Program-made: the position numbers and the translations under genes | Part shown: piece after piece, positions 8,353 to 17,351 of the stretch | How the letters are laid out: each line of letters starts with the position of its first letter | Numbering within the stretch: position 1 is the first letter of the stretch | Notes under the pieces: generated by a model | What the model was told of the DNA's origin: nothing | The model's database searches: none | The model's input: only the letters and a program-made list of their open reading frames with translations | Source: JACJWR01 sp963752505 | GTDB lineage: Bacteria; Actinomycetota; Actinomycetes; S36-B12; UBA10799 | Assembly: GCA_963752505.1 (NCBI GenBank) | Contig: CAVVYM010000003.1 | Location: 62,001-126,000 of the forward strand | Length of the DNA: 64,000 bases | Direction: 5' to 3'

Positions 8353-10464
8353 ATGATTGAGGCGGCTGTGGGGGAAGAAACTCCGGCGATTGAAGAAGAC
8401 CTGCCAACTGGCAGATTCATCGACCGCGAACTCTCCTGGCTGGCCTTCAACCAACGGGTTCTGGAGTTAGCCGAGGACGACCGGCTGCCGCTCCTGGAGC
8501 GAGCAAAGTTTCTCGCGATCTTCGGCTCGAACCTCGACGAGTTCTACATGGTCCGGGTGGCTGGCCTCAAACGCCGCATCGCCACCGGAATCGCGGTTCG
8601 CGCCGCCAGTGGGCTGTTGCCGCGGGAAGTGCACGACGCCGTGCTGGCGGCTAGCCAGGAACTGATGCATCGCCAGGCGTGCTGCTTCCGTGATGCGGTG
8701 GCACCCGGCCTCGCCGCGCAGGGCATCGAGGTGGTGCGCTGGGGCGATCTCAACGAGGACGAACGCCAACAACTCTCGGTGTTCTTCTCCGACAAGGTCT
8801 ACCCGGTTCTCACCCCGCTAGCGGTGGACCCCGCGCACCCGTTCCCCTATATCTCCGGGCTGTCGCTCAACCTGGCTGTCGTTGTTCGCAACCCCAACAC
8901 CGAGAACGAGTTGTTCGCCCGGGTGAAGGTGCCGCCGTCCCTGCCCCGGTTCGTGCACGTCGGTCGCTCCCGCTTCGTGACGCTGGAAGACATCATCGCG
9001 GCCCACCTCGAAGCGCTCTTCCCAGGTATGGATGTCCTGGAGCATCACACCTTCCGGGTGACGCGCAACGAGGACGTGGAGGTCGAGGAGGACGACGCCG
9101 AAAACCTTCTCAAAGCACTCGAGCGAGAGTTGATGCGTCGCCGTTTCGGCCCGCCGGTACGACTGGAGGTGGAGGAGACCATCTCGTCGCACGTCTACGA
9201 CCTGCTGGTGCGCGAACTGGGTGTGACCACCACCGAGGTGTTCCAACTGCCGTGGCCGCTGGACCTTCGAGGCCTGTGGACCCTCTTCGCATTGGACCGC
9301 GAGGACCTCAAGGACCCGCCATTCGTGCCCAAGACGAGTCGTGAGTTGGCCGAGGTCGAATCGGCCAAGGCGCCGGACGTGCTGGAGGCGATGCGCACGA
9401 AGGAGGTGCTGCTCCACCACCCCTACGAGTCCTTCTCGACGTCGGTGCAGCGGTTCCTCGAGCAGGCCGCGGCCGACCCGAAGGTCCTGGCCATCAAACA
9501 GACCCTCTACCGCACGTCGGGCGATTCACCGATCGTCGATGCCCTGATCGACGCTGCGCAGTCGGGCAAGCAGGTGCTCGCCCTGGTCGAGATCAAGGCG
9601 CGTTTCGACGAGGAGGCCAACATCACCTGGGCGCGCAAACTCGAGCGCGCCGGGGTTCACGTTGTTTACGGCCTCGTGGGCCTCAAGACGCACTGCAAAC
9701 TCAGCATGGTGGTGCGCGACGAGGGGGAGCGCCTCGTGCGTTACTGCCACATCGGTACGGGCAACTACCACCCCAAGACGGCTCGGCTCTACGAGGACAT
9801 GGGAATCCTCACCACGGACGCCACGGTGGGCATCGACGTGGCGAACGTGTTCAACCAACTGTCGGGCTATTCCATGAACACCTCCTACGAGCGGTTGCTG
9901 GTGGCCCCCCACAGCATTCGGAGCGGATTGCTGGAACGCATCGACCGCGAGGTCGCCAACCACCGCGCGGGCGCACCGGCCCGCATCAGGTTCAAGTGCA
10001 ACTCGATCGTCGACGAGCGCGTGATCGACGGTCTCTACCGGGCCTCGCAGCAGGGCGTCCCGGTGGACGTGTGGGTGCGCGGGATCTGCGCCATCCGACC
10101 GGGGGTGCAGGGGATGAGCGAGACCATCAGGGTCCGCAGCATCCTCGGCCGATTCCTGGAGCACTCGAGAGTGTACGAGTTCGCCAACGGCGGTGAACCC
10201 GAGGTTTGGATCGGGTCGGCCGACCTCATGCACCGCAACCTAGACCGCCGGGTGGAGACCCTCGTTTCGCTCTCCGACCCCGGGCACGTCGCCACCGCGA
10301 ATGCGCTGTTCGACATGGCCTTCGCGGAGAACACCGCGGCCTGGGATCTGGACTCCGACGGGATGTGGCACCGTCGCTCCGCTGCCGGTCTCTCGGAGCC
10401 CCTCGTGGACATGCAGAGCCAGCTGATCTTCAACGTGACTCATCGTGGAGGGACAGTGATATGA
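8353..10464 (+). CDS. ppk: Polyphosphate kinase 1
   Basis: PPK1 reversibly polymerises the gamma phosphate of ATP into polyphosphate. The 703-residue protein is full length: an N-terminal helical domain (ELSWLAFNQRVLELAEDDRL), the head domain, and two phospholipase-D-like catalytic domains. The phosphorylated histidine is in CHIGTGNYHPKTA (H466, H473) and the second in SADLMHRNLDRRVE (H627). Its stop overlaps the CYTH-CHAD start (ATGA), placing it in the middle of the mshD operon, immediately upstream of the phosphate transport genes. Confidence 0.97.
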   Translation: MIEAAVGEETPAIEEDLPTGRFIDRELSWLAFNQRVLELAEDDRLPLLERAKFLAIFGSNLDEFYMVRVAGLKRRIATGIAVRAASGLLPREVHDAVLAASQELMHRQACCFRDAVAPGLAAQGIEVVRWGDLNEDERQQLSVFFSDKVYPVLTPLAVDPAHPFPYISGLSLNLAVVVRNPNTENELFARVKVPPSLPRFVHVGRSRFVTLEDIIAAHLEALFPGMDVLEHHTFRVTRNEDVEVEEDDAENLLKALERELMRRRFGPPVRLEVEETISSHVYDLLVRELGVTTTEVFQLPWPLDLRGLWTLFALDREDLKDPPFVPKTSRELAEVESAKAPDVLEAMRTKEVLLHHPYESFSTSVQRFLEQAAADPKVLAIKQTLYRTSGDSPIVDALIDAAQSGKQVLALVEIKARFDEEANITWARKLERAGVHVVYGLVGLKTHCKLSMVVRDEGERLVRYCHIGTGNYHPKTARLYEDMGILTTDATVGIDVANVFNQLSGYSMNTSYERLLVAPHSIRSGLLERIDREVANHRAGAPARIRFKCNSIVDERVIDGLYRASQQGVPVDVWVRGICAIRPGVQGMSETIRVRSILGRFLEHSRVYEFANGGEPEVWIGSADLMHRNLDRRVETLVSLSDPGHVATANALFDMAFAENTAAWDLDSDGMWHRRSAAGLSEPLVDMQSQLIFNVTHRGGTVI

Positions 10465-12056
10465 CAACGTCCGACGCTGAGGACCCGACGCCGCCGGATG
10501 TTCGCCGTGACGTGGTGCCCGAAGAGACGACACCTGCGCCGCATCCGGAGGAACTCCGCGAGGTCGAACGAAAGTTCCGGGTCCACGGGCTGTTCCGGCT
10601 GCCCAACCTCGATGAGGTGCCCGGCGTTGCGCAGGTCGTACCACAGAGCACCCGTGAGTTGGCCGCCGTGTACCACGACACCGACGACCTCAAGTTGTTT
10701 CGCTGGGGGGTGACGCTACGACGGCGGGAGGGTGGCGACGATGCCGGCTGGCACATGAAGTTGCCCGTCGACGGCGAGCAGGAGGGCGTGCGCGACGAAT
10801 TGCGGATGCCGCTTGCCGACGGCGCCGTGGGCCACGTGCCGGCGGCCCTGCACGACGTTGTGACTGCCTACGTTCGCGAGTCTCAGTTGGTTCCGGTGGT
10901 GGAGTTGCGCACCGAGCGCACGCCGTACCTGCTCTACGACGACGCCGGCGTCGCTTTCGCCGAGCTGGTCGACGACCGGGTATCGATCTTGGATGGCGAC
11001 CGCGTCGTGTCGATGTTCCGGGAACTCGAGGTTGAGGGATTGACCGAGGACGCGGACTTGGGGCCCATCGTCGCGGTGCTGGTGGATCAAGGCGCCGAGC
11101 CGAATGACCTATCCAAGGCGGCAAGTGCCCTGGGGCCGGCTGCCGTGGTGCCACCCGATATCCCGCAGCAAGAGTCCGTGGGCCCGGCTGATGCTGCCGG
11201 TGATGCGGTGACTGCTTACCTGCGCAAACACGCGCGTGCCTTCCTTACCCAGGACGTCAGGGTGCGGCGGGATCTGCCCGATGCAGTGCATCAGATGCGG
11301 GTGGCGGCCCGTCGGCTGCGCAGCGGGTTGAAGACGTTCGCGCCGCTGGTGGAGGAGGAATGGGCGCAGGAGCTCCGCGCGGAACTGAAGTGGGCGGCCG
11401 GTGAACTAGGCCACGCCCGGGATACGGAAGTTCTCCTGGATCGCCTTGACCATCACGCAGATGACCTCAGCGAACGCGAAGCCATGCTGATTCGTGCGGT
11501 GATGGATCCGATGCTGCGCGACCGATTGGCCGGCGCACGGGCGCACGCGCTGGCTGCCATGCGCAGCGAACGCCATGCCGCATTGCTGGAGATGCTCGTC
11601 GATGCGGCAGCGAATCCACGGCTCACACCGGCCGCCAATGGTGACTGTGGCGACGTCCTGCCACCGTTGGTCGACAAGGCTTGGCGCAAGCTGCGCCGCT
11701 CGGTACGGGGATTGCAGCTCGAAGGGCCCTCAGAGACCTGGCATCAGGCGCGCATCGCGGCAAAACGAGCCCGGTATGCCGCTGGCGCCGTTATCCCGGT
11801 ATTCGGCCATCCGGCAAAGGAACTCGAGGGTGCGTTGAGCGAGGTCACCGAGGTGCTGGGGGAGCACCAGGACGCCTGCGTTGCCCAAGACGTGATCCGG
11901 GAGATCGCAGCGTCGCGGGATGTCGATGGCGAGACCGGATTCGCGTTGGGACTGCTGCACGAGCACGAGTTTGAGGAAGAAATCCACAATCGGGTTCAGT
12001 TCCGCGCGGTTTGGGCGCAGGCCAAGAAAGTTCAGCGGCATACCCGGATGGTGTGA
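10461..12056 (+). CDS. CYTH-CHAD domain protein
   Basis: A 531-residue protein with an N-terminal CYTH (triphosphate tunnel) domain, marked by EVERKFRV at residues 34-41 and the run of charged beta strands, and a C-terminal CHAD domain from about residue 260 with VHQMRVAARRLRSGLKTF and a second half ending in HQARIAAKRARYA. CHAD domains bind polyphosphate through conserved basic residues, and CYTH domains hydrolyse or bind triphosphates. Translational coupling to ppk1 by a 4-base overlap supports a role at polyphosphate granules. Start ATG 10461. Confidence 0.93.
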   Translation: MTTSDAEDPTPPDVRRDVVPEETTPAPHPEELREVERKFRVHGLFRLPNLDEVPGVAQVVPQSTRELAAVYHDTDDLKLFRWGVTLRRREGGDDAGWHMKLPVDGEQEGVRDELRMPLADGAVGHVPAALHDVVTAYVRESQLVPVVELRTERTPYLLYDDAGVAFAELVDDRVSILDGDRVVSMFRELEVEGLTEDADLGPIVAVLVDQGAEPNDLSKAASALGPAAVVPPDIPQQESVGPADAAGDAVTAYLRKHARAFLTQDVRVRRDLPDAVHQMRVAARRLRSGLKTFAPLVEEEWAQELRAELKWAAGELGHARDTEVLLDRLDHHADDLSEREAMLIRAVMDPMLRDRLAGARAHALAAMRSERHAALLEMLVDAAANPRLTPAANGDCGDVLPPLVDKAWRKLRRSVRGLQLEGPSETWHQARIAAKRARYAAGAVIPVFGHPAKELEGALSEVTEVLGEHQDACVAQDVIREIAASRDVDGETGFALGLLHEHEFEEEIHNRVQFRAVWAQAKKVQRHTRMV

Positions 12057-12059
12057 GTC

Positions 12060-12974
12060 GTGGCCAGCACGATCGTTGCAGCAGGTGTGGTGCTCGTGCG
12101 CCGTGCCAAGAGTGGCATCGAGATCTGCCTGGTGCATCGGCCCAGGCAGGACGACTGGTCGCTGCCCAAGGGGAAGGCCGACCCTGGCGAGTTGATGCCC
12201 ACCACCGCGCGTCGTGAGGCACTGGAGGAGACCGGGTCAGACGTCGTGCTCGGCGCTCCGCTCGAGCAGCAGCGCTACAAAGTGGATGGTCGGCCCAAGA
12301 CGGTGGACTACTGGGTGGCGCACATGAGACCGGGCGGTCCGGGATTCTCGCCCAATCGTGAAGTGGACCGACTGCAGTGGATGTCGGTGCAGAAGGCTCG
12401 GGCCAAGTTGACCTATCCGCGGGATCGGCAACTCGTCCTGCAGGCGATTGCCACGTCACACACCACACCCCTGGTGGTGCTGCGGCACACCGAAGCAGTG
12501 AAGCGGTCGGACTTCAAGGGCAGCAAAGACTCCCGCCGTCCGCTCACCAGTCGCGGTCGGGGCCAGGCCCGGGACATCGTGGATCCCATCGCCGCTTTCG
12601 GGGCGGTGCGCGTGCTCAGTTCTGGCTCGCGCCGCTGCGTGCAAACCGTCGAACCACTGGCAGCGCAACTCGGCCGCAGCATCGACGAGGAGCCCTTGTT
12701 CAGCGAGGAGGGCTTCAACAAGCGACCCAAAGCGGCGCTGAGGCGCCTCGGCGATCTGGCCCAGAAGCCTGGCCCGTTGGTGCTGTGCACCCATCGGCCG
12801 GTGCTGCCTGCGGTGTTTTCAGCGCTGGCCGCGGAATTCGGGCTTAAGTCGAAATCGGCGGCAATCAAGCCCGATCTCGACCCCGGTGGATTCGTGGTTT
12901 TCCACCGTGAACTCGACGCCCGGAATCGGCTCACCGGCAGAGTTGTTGCGGCGGAGCGGTTCAACGAGTTCTAA
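12060..12974 (+). CDS. NUDIX hydrolase fused to histidine phosphatase (MutT1-like)
   Basis: A 304-residue protein like mycobacterial MutT1. The NUDIX box runs from GKADPGEL to REALEETG (about residues 38-59). From residue 141 a histidine-phosphatase domain begins with VLRHTEA and has SSGSRRCVQTVEPL and a second histidine in LCTHRPVLPA. MutT1 proteins clean 8-oxo-dGTP and diadenosine polyphosphates; in this operon with ppk1 and CHAD a role in phosphate-ester turnover is also possible. GTG 12060 lies three bases after the CHAD stop. Confidence 0.88.
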   Translation: MASTIVAAGVVLVRRAKSGIEICLVHRPRQDDWSLPKGKADPGELMPTTARREALEETGSDVVLGAPLEQQRYKVDGRPKTVDYWVAHMRPGGPGFSPNREVDRLQWMSVQKARAKLTYPRDRQLVLQAIATSHTTPLVVLRHTEAVKRSDFKGSKDSRRPLTSRGRGQARDIVDPIAAFGAVRVLSSGSRRCVQTVEPLAAQLGRSIDEEPLFSEEGFNKRPKAALRRLGDLAQKPGPLVLCTHRPVLPAVFSALAAEFGLKSKSAAIKPDLDPGGFVVFHRELDARNRLTGRVVAAERFNEF

Positions 12975-13085
12975 CCTCCCTGAATCTGTCTCAAAAGCAC
13001 TGTTTTCCAGGTGTTTTCGGCTCAGTGGCTCGCCACGACTTGATGCGCGGCAGATCATTGCGGCAGCGGCAGTCGTTCGCGGATA

Positions 13086-13130
13086 GTTCACCTTCTCGTT
13101 CACTTCGTGTTCGCCATTGGTAACCGCTCC
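13086..13130 (+). promoter_or_regulatory. PHO box upstream of pstS
   Basis: Four head-to-tail repeats of 11-12 bases: GTTCACCTTCT at 13086, GTTCACTTCGT at 13098, GTTCGCCATTG at 13109 and a weaker GTAACCGCTCC at 13120. This is the direct-repeat site bound by the response regulator PhoP in Streptomyces. A TACTTT hexamer at 13135-13140 follows directly, so PhoP would sit in the -35 position and activate pstS when phosphate is scarce. Confidence 0.8.
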
Positions 13131-13178
13131 CCAATACTTTTCAACTGACCGAATTCGCATACATCTTGGAGGACCAGG

Positions 13179-14282
13179 GTGAACGTCACCCGTACATCGC
13201 GTCTCGTGGCCGTTGGCTTCGCTGGCGCTCTCGCACTTGCCGCCTGTGGCGGCTCGTCATCCGACAGCGCATCTGGCGATTCGACTGCCGGCGGTTCCGG
13301 CGACATCCGCTGCGTGTCCGGTTCTATCAAGGCCTCCGGCTCCTCGGCCCAGAAGAACGCCATCACCGAGTGGATCAACGAGTACCAGACCGCGTGCCCG
13401 GACGCCACCATCGAATACACCCCCTCCGGATCGAGCGCGGGAATTCAGGACTTCATCAACAGCCAGACCTCGTTCGCAGGTTCGGATGCCGCACTCAACG
13501 AGGAGCAGGCCACCCAGGCTGCCACCCGCTGCGAGAGCAACCCGGCCTGGAACCTGCCCATGGTTGGCGGTGCCATCGCCGTCGCCTACAACGTCGAGGG
13601 CGTCGACGAACTGACCCTCACCCCAGAGGTGACGGCCAAGATCTTCGCCAACGAGATCACCAACTGGAACGACCCGGCGATCGCCGAACTCAACTCGGGG
13701 GCGAGCCTGCCCGACGCGACCATCGCGCAGTACCACCGCTCGGACGGTTCGGGGACCACCCAGAACTTCACCGCCTGGCTTGACCAGGCATCCGACGGGA
13801 CCTGGACCTTCGGAGACAACAAGGAGTGGAAGGCCCCCGGTGGCCAGGGCTCCAAGGGCAACGACGGCATCGCCTCGTCGCTGAAGTCCACGCCGAATTC
13901 CATCGGCTACATCGAGGAATCCTTCCTCGAGCAGGCCGGTGCGCAAGCTGCCAAGATTGACAACGGCGGTGGTGCGGTCGAACTGAACAGCGAGAACGCC
14001 AGCAACGGCCTCGCCACTGCGAAGATTGTCGGCACCGGAAACGACCTGGCTCTCGAGCTGGACTACACGACGACGGACCCGACCGCCTACCCCGTGGTGC
14101 TCATCACCTACGAGATCACCTGCTCGGTGGGGCTCCCGGCCGACCAGCTCGACCTCACGCAGGCGTTCTTTGAGTATGCCGTCTCACCGGCGGCGCAGGA
14201 GATCCTGCCCGAAATCGGTTACGTTCCGCTGCCTGAGGAACTGCAAACCAAGGTGTCGACTGCGGTTCAGGCACTCAGCTAG
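13179..14282 (+). CDS. pstS: Phosphate ABC transporter substrate-binding lipoprotein
   Basis: PstS captures inorganic phosphate outside the cell. The 367-residue precursor has a lipoprotein signal (LALAACGGSS, lipid-anchored Cys at about residue 23). The phosphate-contact segments are present: GSSAGIQDFI, FAGSDAAL and RSDGSGTTQNF. GTG 13179 has a GGAGG site eight bases upstream. Expression should follow the PHO box. A stable hairpin after the stop separates it from pstC. Confidence 0.95.
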   Translation: MNVTRTSRLVAVGFAGALALAACGGSSSDSASGDSTAGGSGDIRCVSGSIKASGSSAQKNAITEWINEYQTACPDATIEYTPSGSSAGIQDFINSQTSFAGSDAALNEEQATQAATRCESNPAWNLPMVGGAIAVAYNVEGVDELTLTPEVTAKIFANEITNWNDPAIAELNSGASLPDATIAQYHRSDGSGTTQNFTAWLDQASDGTWTFGDNKEWKAPGGQGSKGNDGIASSLKSTPNSIGYIEESFLEQAGAQAAKIDNGGGAVELNSENASNGLATAKIVGTGNDLALELDYTTTDPTAYPVVLITYEITCSVGLPADQLDLTQAFFEYAVSPAAQEILPEIGYVPLPEELQTKVSTAVQALS

Positions 14283-14304
14283 CGGCATTGCCGATGCCAG
14301 CGTC

Positions 14305-14343
14305 GAAGGTCAGGTATCCGCGACGTGCGGGTGCCTGACCTTC
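14305..14343 (+). terminator. 17-bp hairpin between pstS and pstC (attenuator or RNA stabiliser)
   Basis: Arms 14305-14321 and 14327-14343 pair over 17 positions, 15 Watson-Crick and two T-G, around the loop GACGT. No T-run follows, so it is not a classic intrinsic terminator; it may lower read-through to pstC or protect the pstS message end. Confidence 0.7.
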
Positions 14344-14374
14344 ACGCCGCTCGGCACCAACGAAAGGGCATGGA

Positions 14375-15361
14375 ATGGCGACTCTTACGAGACCGCCGGA
14401 GGACGATGCGCCGCCGTCGGAGATCAAGGGTTCGGCAGTCCGCAAGGGCGACCGAATCTTCCGCGGCGCTGCACTGTACGCCGGCACTGGAGTCCTCGTC
14501 GTCCTAGGCGCCATTGCGGTGTTCCTGGTGTGGCGGTCGATTCCTTCGCTCACCACCGACTCGGTGAACTTCTTCACCTACCAGGAGTGGTTCCCCGACG
14601 ACAACCCGCCGACGTTTGGCATCGCGGCACTGGCCTTCGGAACCTTCATGACGGCTGGCATCGCGATGCTGATCGCGATGCCAGTAGGTATCGGGGCGGC
14701 GCTCTTCATCGCCTTCTACGCGCCGCGCAGGCTTGCGAACGCCATGGCTTTCATCATGGACGTGCTCGCCGCCGTGCCGTCAATCATCTTCGGCCTCTGG
14801 GGCCTGCAGTTCTTGATGCCCAACATGTTCGGCCTCACCAAGTGGCTGAACGACTACCTCGGTTTCATTCCGATCTTCGAGAACACGCAGGGCATCTACA
14901 CCAAATCGATCTTCATCGCTTCCGTGGTGCTGGCCATCATGATTCTGCCGACCATGTCGGCAATCACGCGTGAGGTCTTCATGCAGGTGCCGCAGGCACA
15001 CCGCGAAGCCGCATTGGCGCTCGGCGCAACGCGTTGGGAGATGATCCGCGTGGCCGTCTTCCCGTTCGCGCGGCCGGGCATGATCTCCGGCGCCATGCTG
15101 GCACTGGGCCGCGCGCTCGGTGAGACCATCGCGGTCGCGCTGATCCTCTCGGCGCTCTTCACCATCAACTGGCATATCACCGAACCTGGCGGCAATACCT
15201 TCGCGGCCAATATCGCGCTGAAGTGGAATGAGGCCGGACCCAACGGACTGAGCGCCCTGGTGGCGTCTGGCCTTGTGCTCTTCGTCATCACGATGGTCGT
15301 GAACATGACCGCGCGGTGGATCATCGCCCGGCGGGCCGAATTCTCAGGAGCCAACTCATGA
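14375..15361 (+). CDS. pstC: Phosphate ABC transporter permease
   Basis: A 328-residue inner-membrane permease with about six transmembrane helices and the BPD_transp_1 coupling loop EAALALGATRWEMIRVAVFP near residue 215. It starts at ATG 14375 and its stop overlaps the pstA start (ATGA at 15358-15361), so the two permease subunits are made in step. Confidence 0.95.
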   Translation: MATLTRPPEDDAPPSEIKGSAVRKGDRIFRGAALYAGTGVLVVLGAIAVFLVWRSIPSLTTDSVNFFTYQEWFPDDNPPTFGIAALAFGTFMTAGIAMLIAMPVGIGAALFIAFYAPRRLANAMAFIMDVLAAVPSIIFGLWGLQFLMPNMFGLTKWLNDYLGFIPIFENTQGIYTKSIFIASVVLAIMILPTMSAITREVFMQVPQAHREAALALGATRWEMIRVAVFPFARPGMISGAMLALGRALGETIAVALILSALFTINWHITEPGGNTFAANIALKWNEAGPNGLSALVASGLVLFVITMVVNMTARWIIARRAEFSGANS

Positions 15362-16431
15362 GTGCGACGCTGACCAAGCCCCCGGCCGACCCAGAGTCGC
15401 GCGGCGTGGAACTCACGGGAAAGACCCTGCCCCGCCTCGCTCCGCTGTACTCGGGTGTGGCTGCCATCCTGCTGGCATTGCTCCTCAATATCACCACGTC
15501 GGTTCAGGGTGTGGCCGGCACCGTGGTGGTGGCAGTGCTGCTGTTCGTCGTCGCGCAGACCGGCTGGTCGTTCGCCGTTGAGGGCAAGCGCCACGCGGCC
15601 GATCGGCTGGCCACGACGCTCATCTACGCCACGTTCGTGGCGGCGTTCGCAGCCCTGGTTGCCATTCTCAGCGTCACAATCGCCAAGGGCGTGGTGGCGC
15701 TGAGCCCTGACTTCTTCACCGACACGATGCGCAACGTAAGCCCCCGACGCGAAGGTGGTGGAATCGCGCACGCGTTAGTCGGCACGCTCGAGCAGGTCCT
15801 GATCGCGGCCGCCATCTCGGTGCCGGTGGGCATCATGACCGCGGTCTACCTCGTCGAGTACGGGGCAGGCAAGCGCTTGAGCAAGGTGATCAGCTTCTTC
15901 GTCGATGTCATGACGGGTATTCCCTCCATCATCGCCGGCCTGTTCATCTACACCTTCTGGGTGTTGACCCTCGGCTTCGAACGGTCCGGGTTCGCCGCCT
16001 CGCTGGCCCTGACGATCCTGATGATCCCTACGGTCGTACGCGCCACTGAGGAGATGCTGCGGATCGTTCCGAACGATCTGCGCGAAGCGTCGCTGGCGCT
16101 GGGTATTCCGAAGTGGAAGACGATCCTCAAGATCGTCATCCCCACCGCGCTCGGGGGCATCATCACCGGGGTCATGCTCGCGGTAGCGCGCGTTGCTGGC
16201 GAGACGGCACCGCTGCTCTTGACGACGTTCCTCTCGCAGAACATGAACTGGAACCCGTTCTCCGGCCCGCAGGCCTCGCTGCCGACATTCGTGTGGGATC
16301 AGATCGCCAGCGGGACCAATGCTTCGCTCGATCGTGCGTGGGCGGGTGCATTAGTACTTATTCTTCTCGTGATGATCCTGTATCTAGGCGCCCGGATCGT
16401 CGCCCGCTTCTTTGCGCCGAAGACGTCCTAG
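15358..16431 (+). CDS. pstA: Phosphate ABC transporter permease
   Basis: The second permease subunit, 357 residues from ATG 15358. The conserved EAA loop is REASLALGIPKWKTILKIVI. It has extra N-terminal helices (about residues 30-75) before the six-helix core, making it longer than the 280-300 residues common in the family. It forms the channel with PstC and is driven by PstB. Confidence 0.95.
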   Translation: MSATLTKPPADPESRGVELTGKTLPRLAPLYSGVAAILLALLLNITTSVQGVAGTVVVAVLLFVVAQTGWSFAVEGKRHAADRLATTLIYATFVAAFAALVAILSVTIAKGVVALSPDFFTDTMRNVSPRREGGGIAHALVGTLEQVLIAAAISVPVGIMTAVYLVEYGAGKRLSKVISFFVDVMTGIPSIIAGLFIYTFWVLTLGFERSGFAASLALTILMIPTVVRATEEMLRIVPNDLREASLALGIPKWKTILKIVIPTALGGIITGVMLAVARVAGETAPLLLTTFLSQNMNWNPFSGPQASLPTFVWDQIASGTNASLDRAWAGALVLILLVMILYLGARIVARFFAPKTS

Positions 16432-16447
16432 GATATTGGAGTAAAAG

Positions 16448-17341
16448 ATGGGTTCAGAAGGACAGGCGCCAGTTAGACTCAGCGTCCAGTCGGCAGTGGG
16501 GGCTTCAGCGGAGGGCAAAGTGACGGCGCAGAAGGTACACGAGGTGTCGGCGCCGTCGCGCGCAAAGCGCATGGACCTCAACGATGTCAACATCTACTAC
16601 GGCAAGTTCCTTGCCGTGGAGGGCGTCAACCTGCCCATCGAACCGCGGGCTGTGACAGCGTTCATCGGGCCCTCGGGCTGTGGCAAGTCGACGGTGTTGC
16701 GGGCGCTGAACCGGCTGCACGAGGTGATTCCCGGGGCATACGTCACCGGCGAGGTGCTGCTCGACGGTCAGGACATCTATGCGTCCAACGTCGACCCGGT
16801 GAACGTGCGGCGCACCGTGGGCATGGTGTTCCAGCGCCCCAACCCGTTCCCCACCATGAGCATCTACGACAACGTCATCGCCGGGCTCAAGCTTGAAAAG
16901 GGCCGGCGGATCCGAAAGTCCGAGACCGACGTCGTGGTGGAAAGGTCGCTGCGCGGCGCCAACCTGTGGAACGAGGTCAAGGATCGTCTGAAGGCGCCGG
17001 GGGCCGGGCTGTCCGGTGGTCAGCAGCAGCGGCTGTGCATCGCCCGTGCGATCGCCGTGGAGCCGGAGGTGCTGCTCATGGACGAGCCGGCGTCGGCGTT
17101 GGACCCGATCTCCACCCTGGCGATCGAGGACCTCGTACACGAACTGAAGACCGAGTTCACCATTGTGATCGTCACGCACAACATGCAGCAGGCCGCGCGC
17201 GTTTCAGACACCACGGCCTTCTACAACCTCGCCGGCATCGGCCAGCCGGGCAAACTCATTGAGTACGGGCCCACGCAGGAGATCTTCTCCAGCCCGCAGG
17301 AGAAGCAGACCGAGGACTACATCTCGGGACGCTTCGGCTGA
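16448..17341 (+). CDS. pstB: Phosphate ABC transporter ATP-binding protein
   Basis: The ATPase of the transporter: Walker A GPSGCGKS, Q-loop VFQRPNPFP, signature LSGGQQQR, Walker B VLLMDEPASALD, and H-loop VTHNMQQ. The ATG at 16448 has a GGAG site and gives 297 residues, about 40 more than usual; the family homology begins at MDLNDVNIYYGK (16571), and a GTG at 16520 is an alternative start. No phoU follows, although that gene is often close in other bacteria. Confidence 0.95.
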   Translation: MGSEGQAPVRLSVQSAVGASAEGKVTAQKVHEVSAPSRAKRMDLNDVNIYYGKFLAVEGVNLPIEPRAVTAFIGPSGCGKSTVLRALNRLHEVIPGAYVTGEVLLDGQDIYASNVDPVNVRRTVGMVFQRPNPFPTMSIYDNVIAGLKLEKGRRIRKSETDVVVERSLRGANLWNEVKDRLKAPGAGLSGGQQQRLCIARAIAVEPEVLLMDEPASALDPISTLAIEDLVHELKTEFTIVIVTHNMQQAARVSDTTAFYNLAGIGQPGKLIEYGPTQEIFSSPQEKQTEDYISGRFG

Positions 17342-17351
17342 GCCGTCAGTG

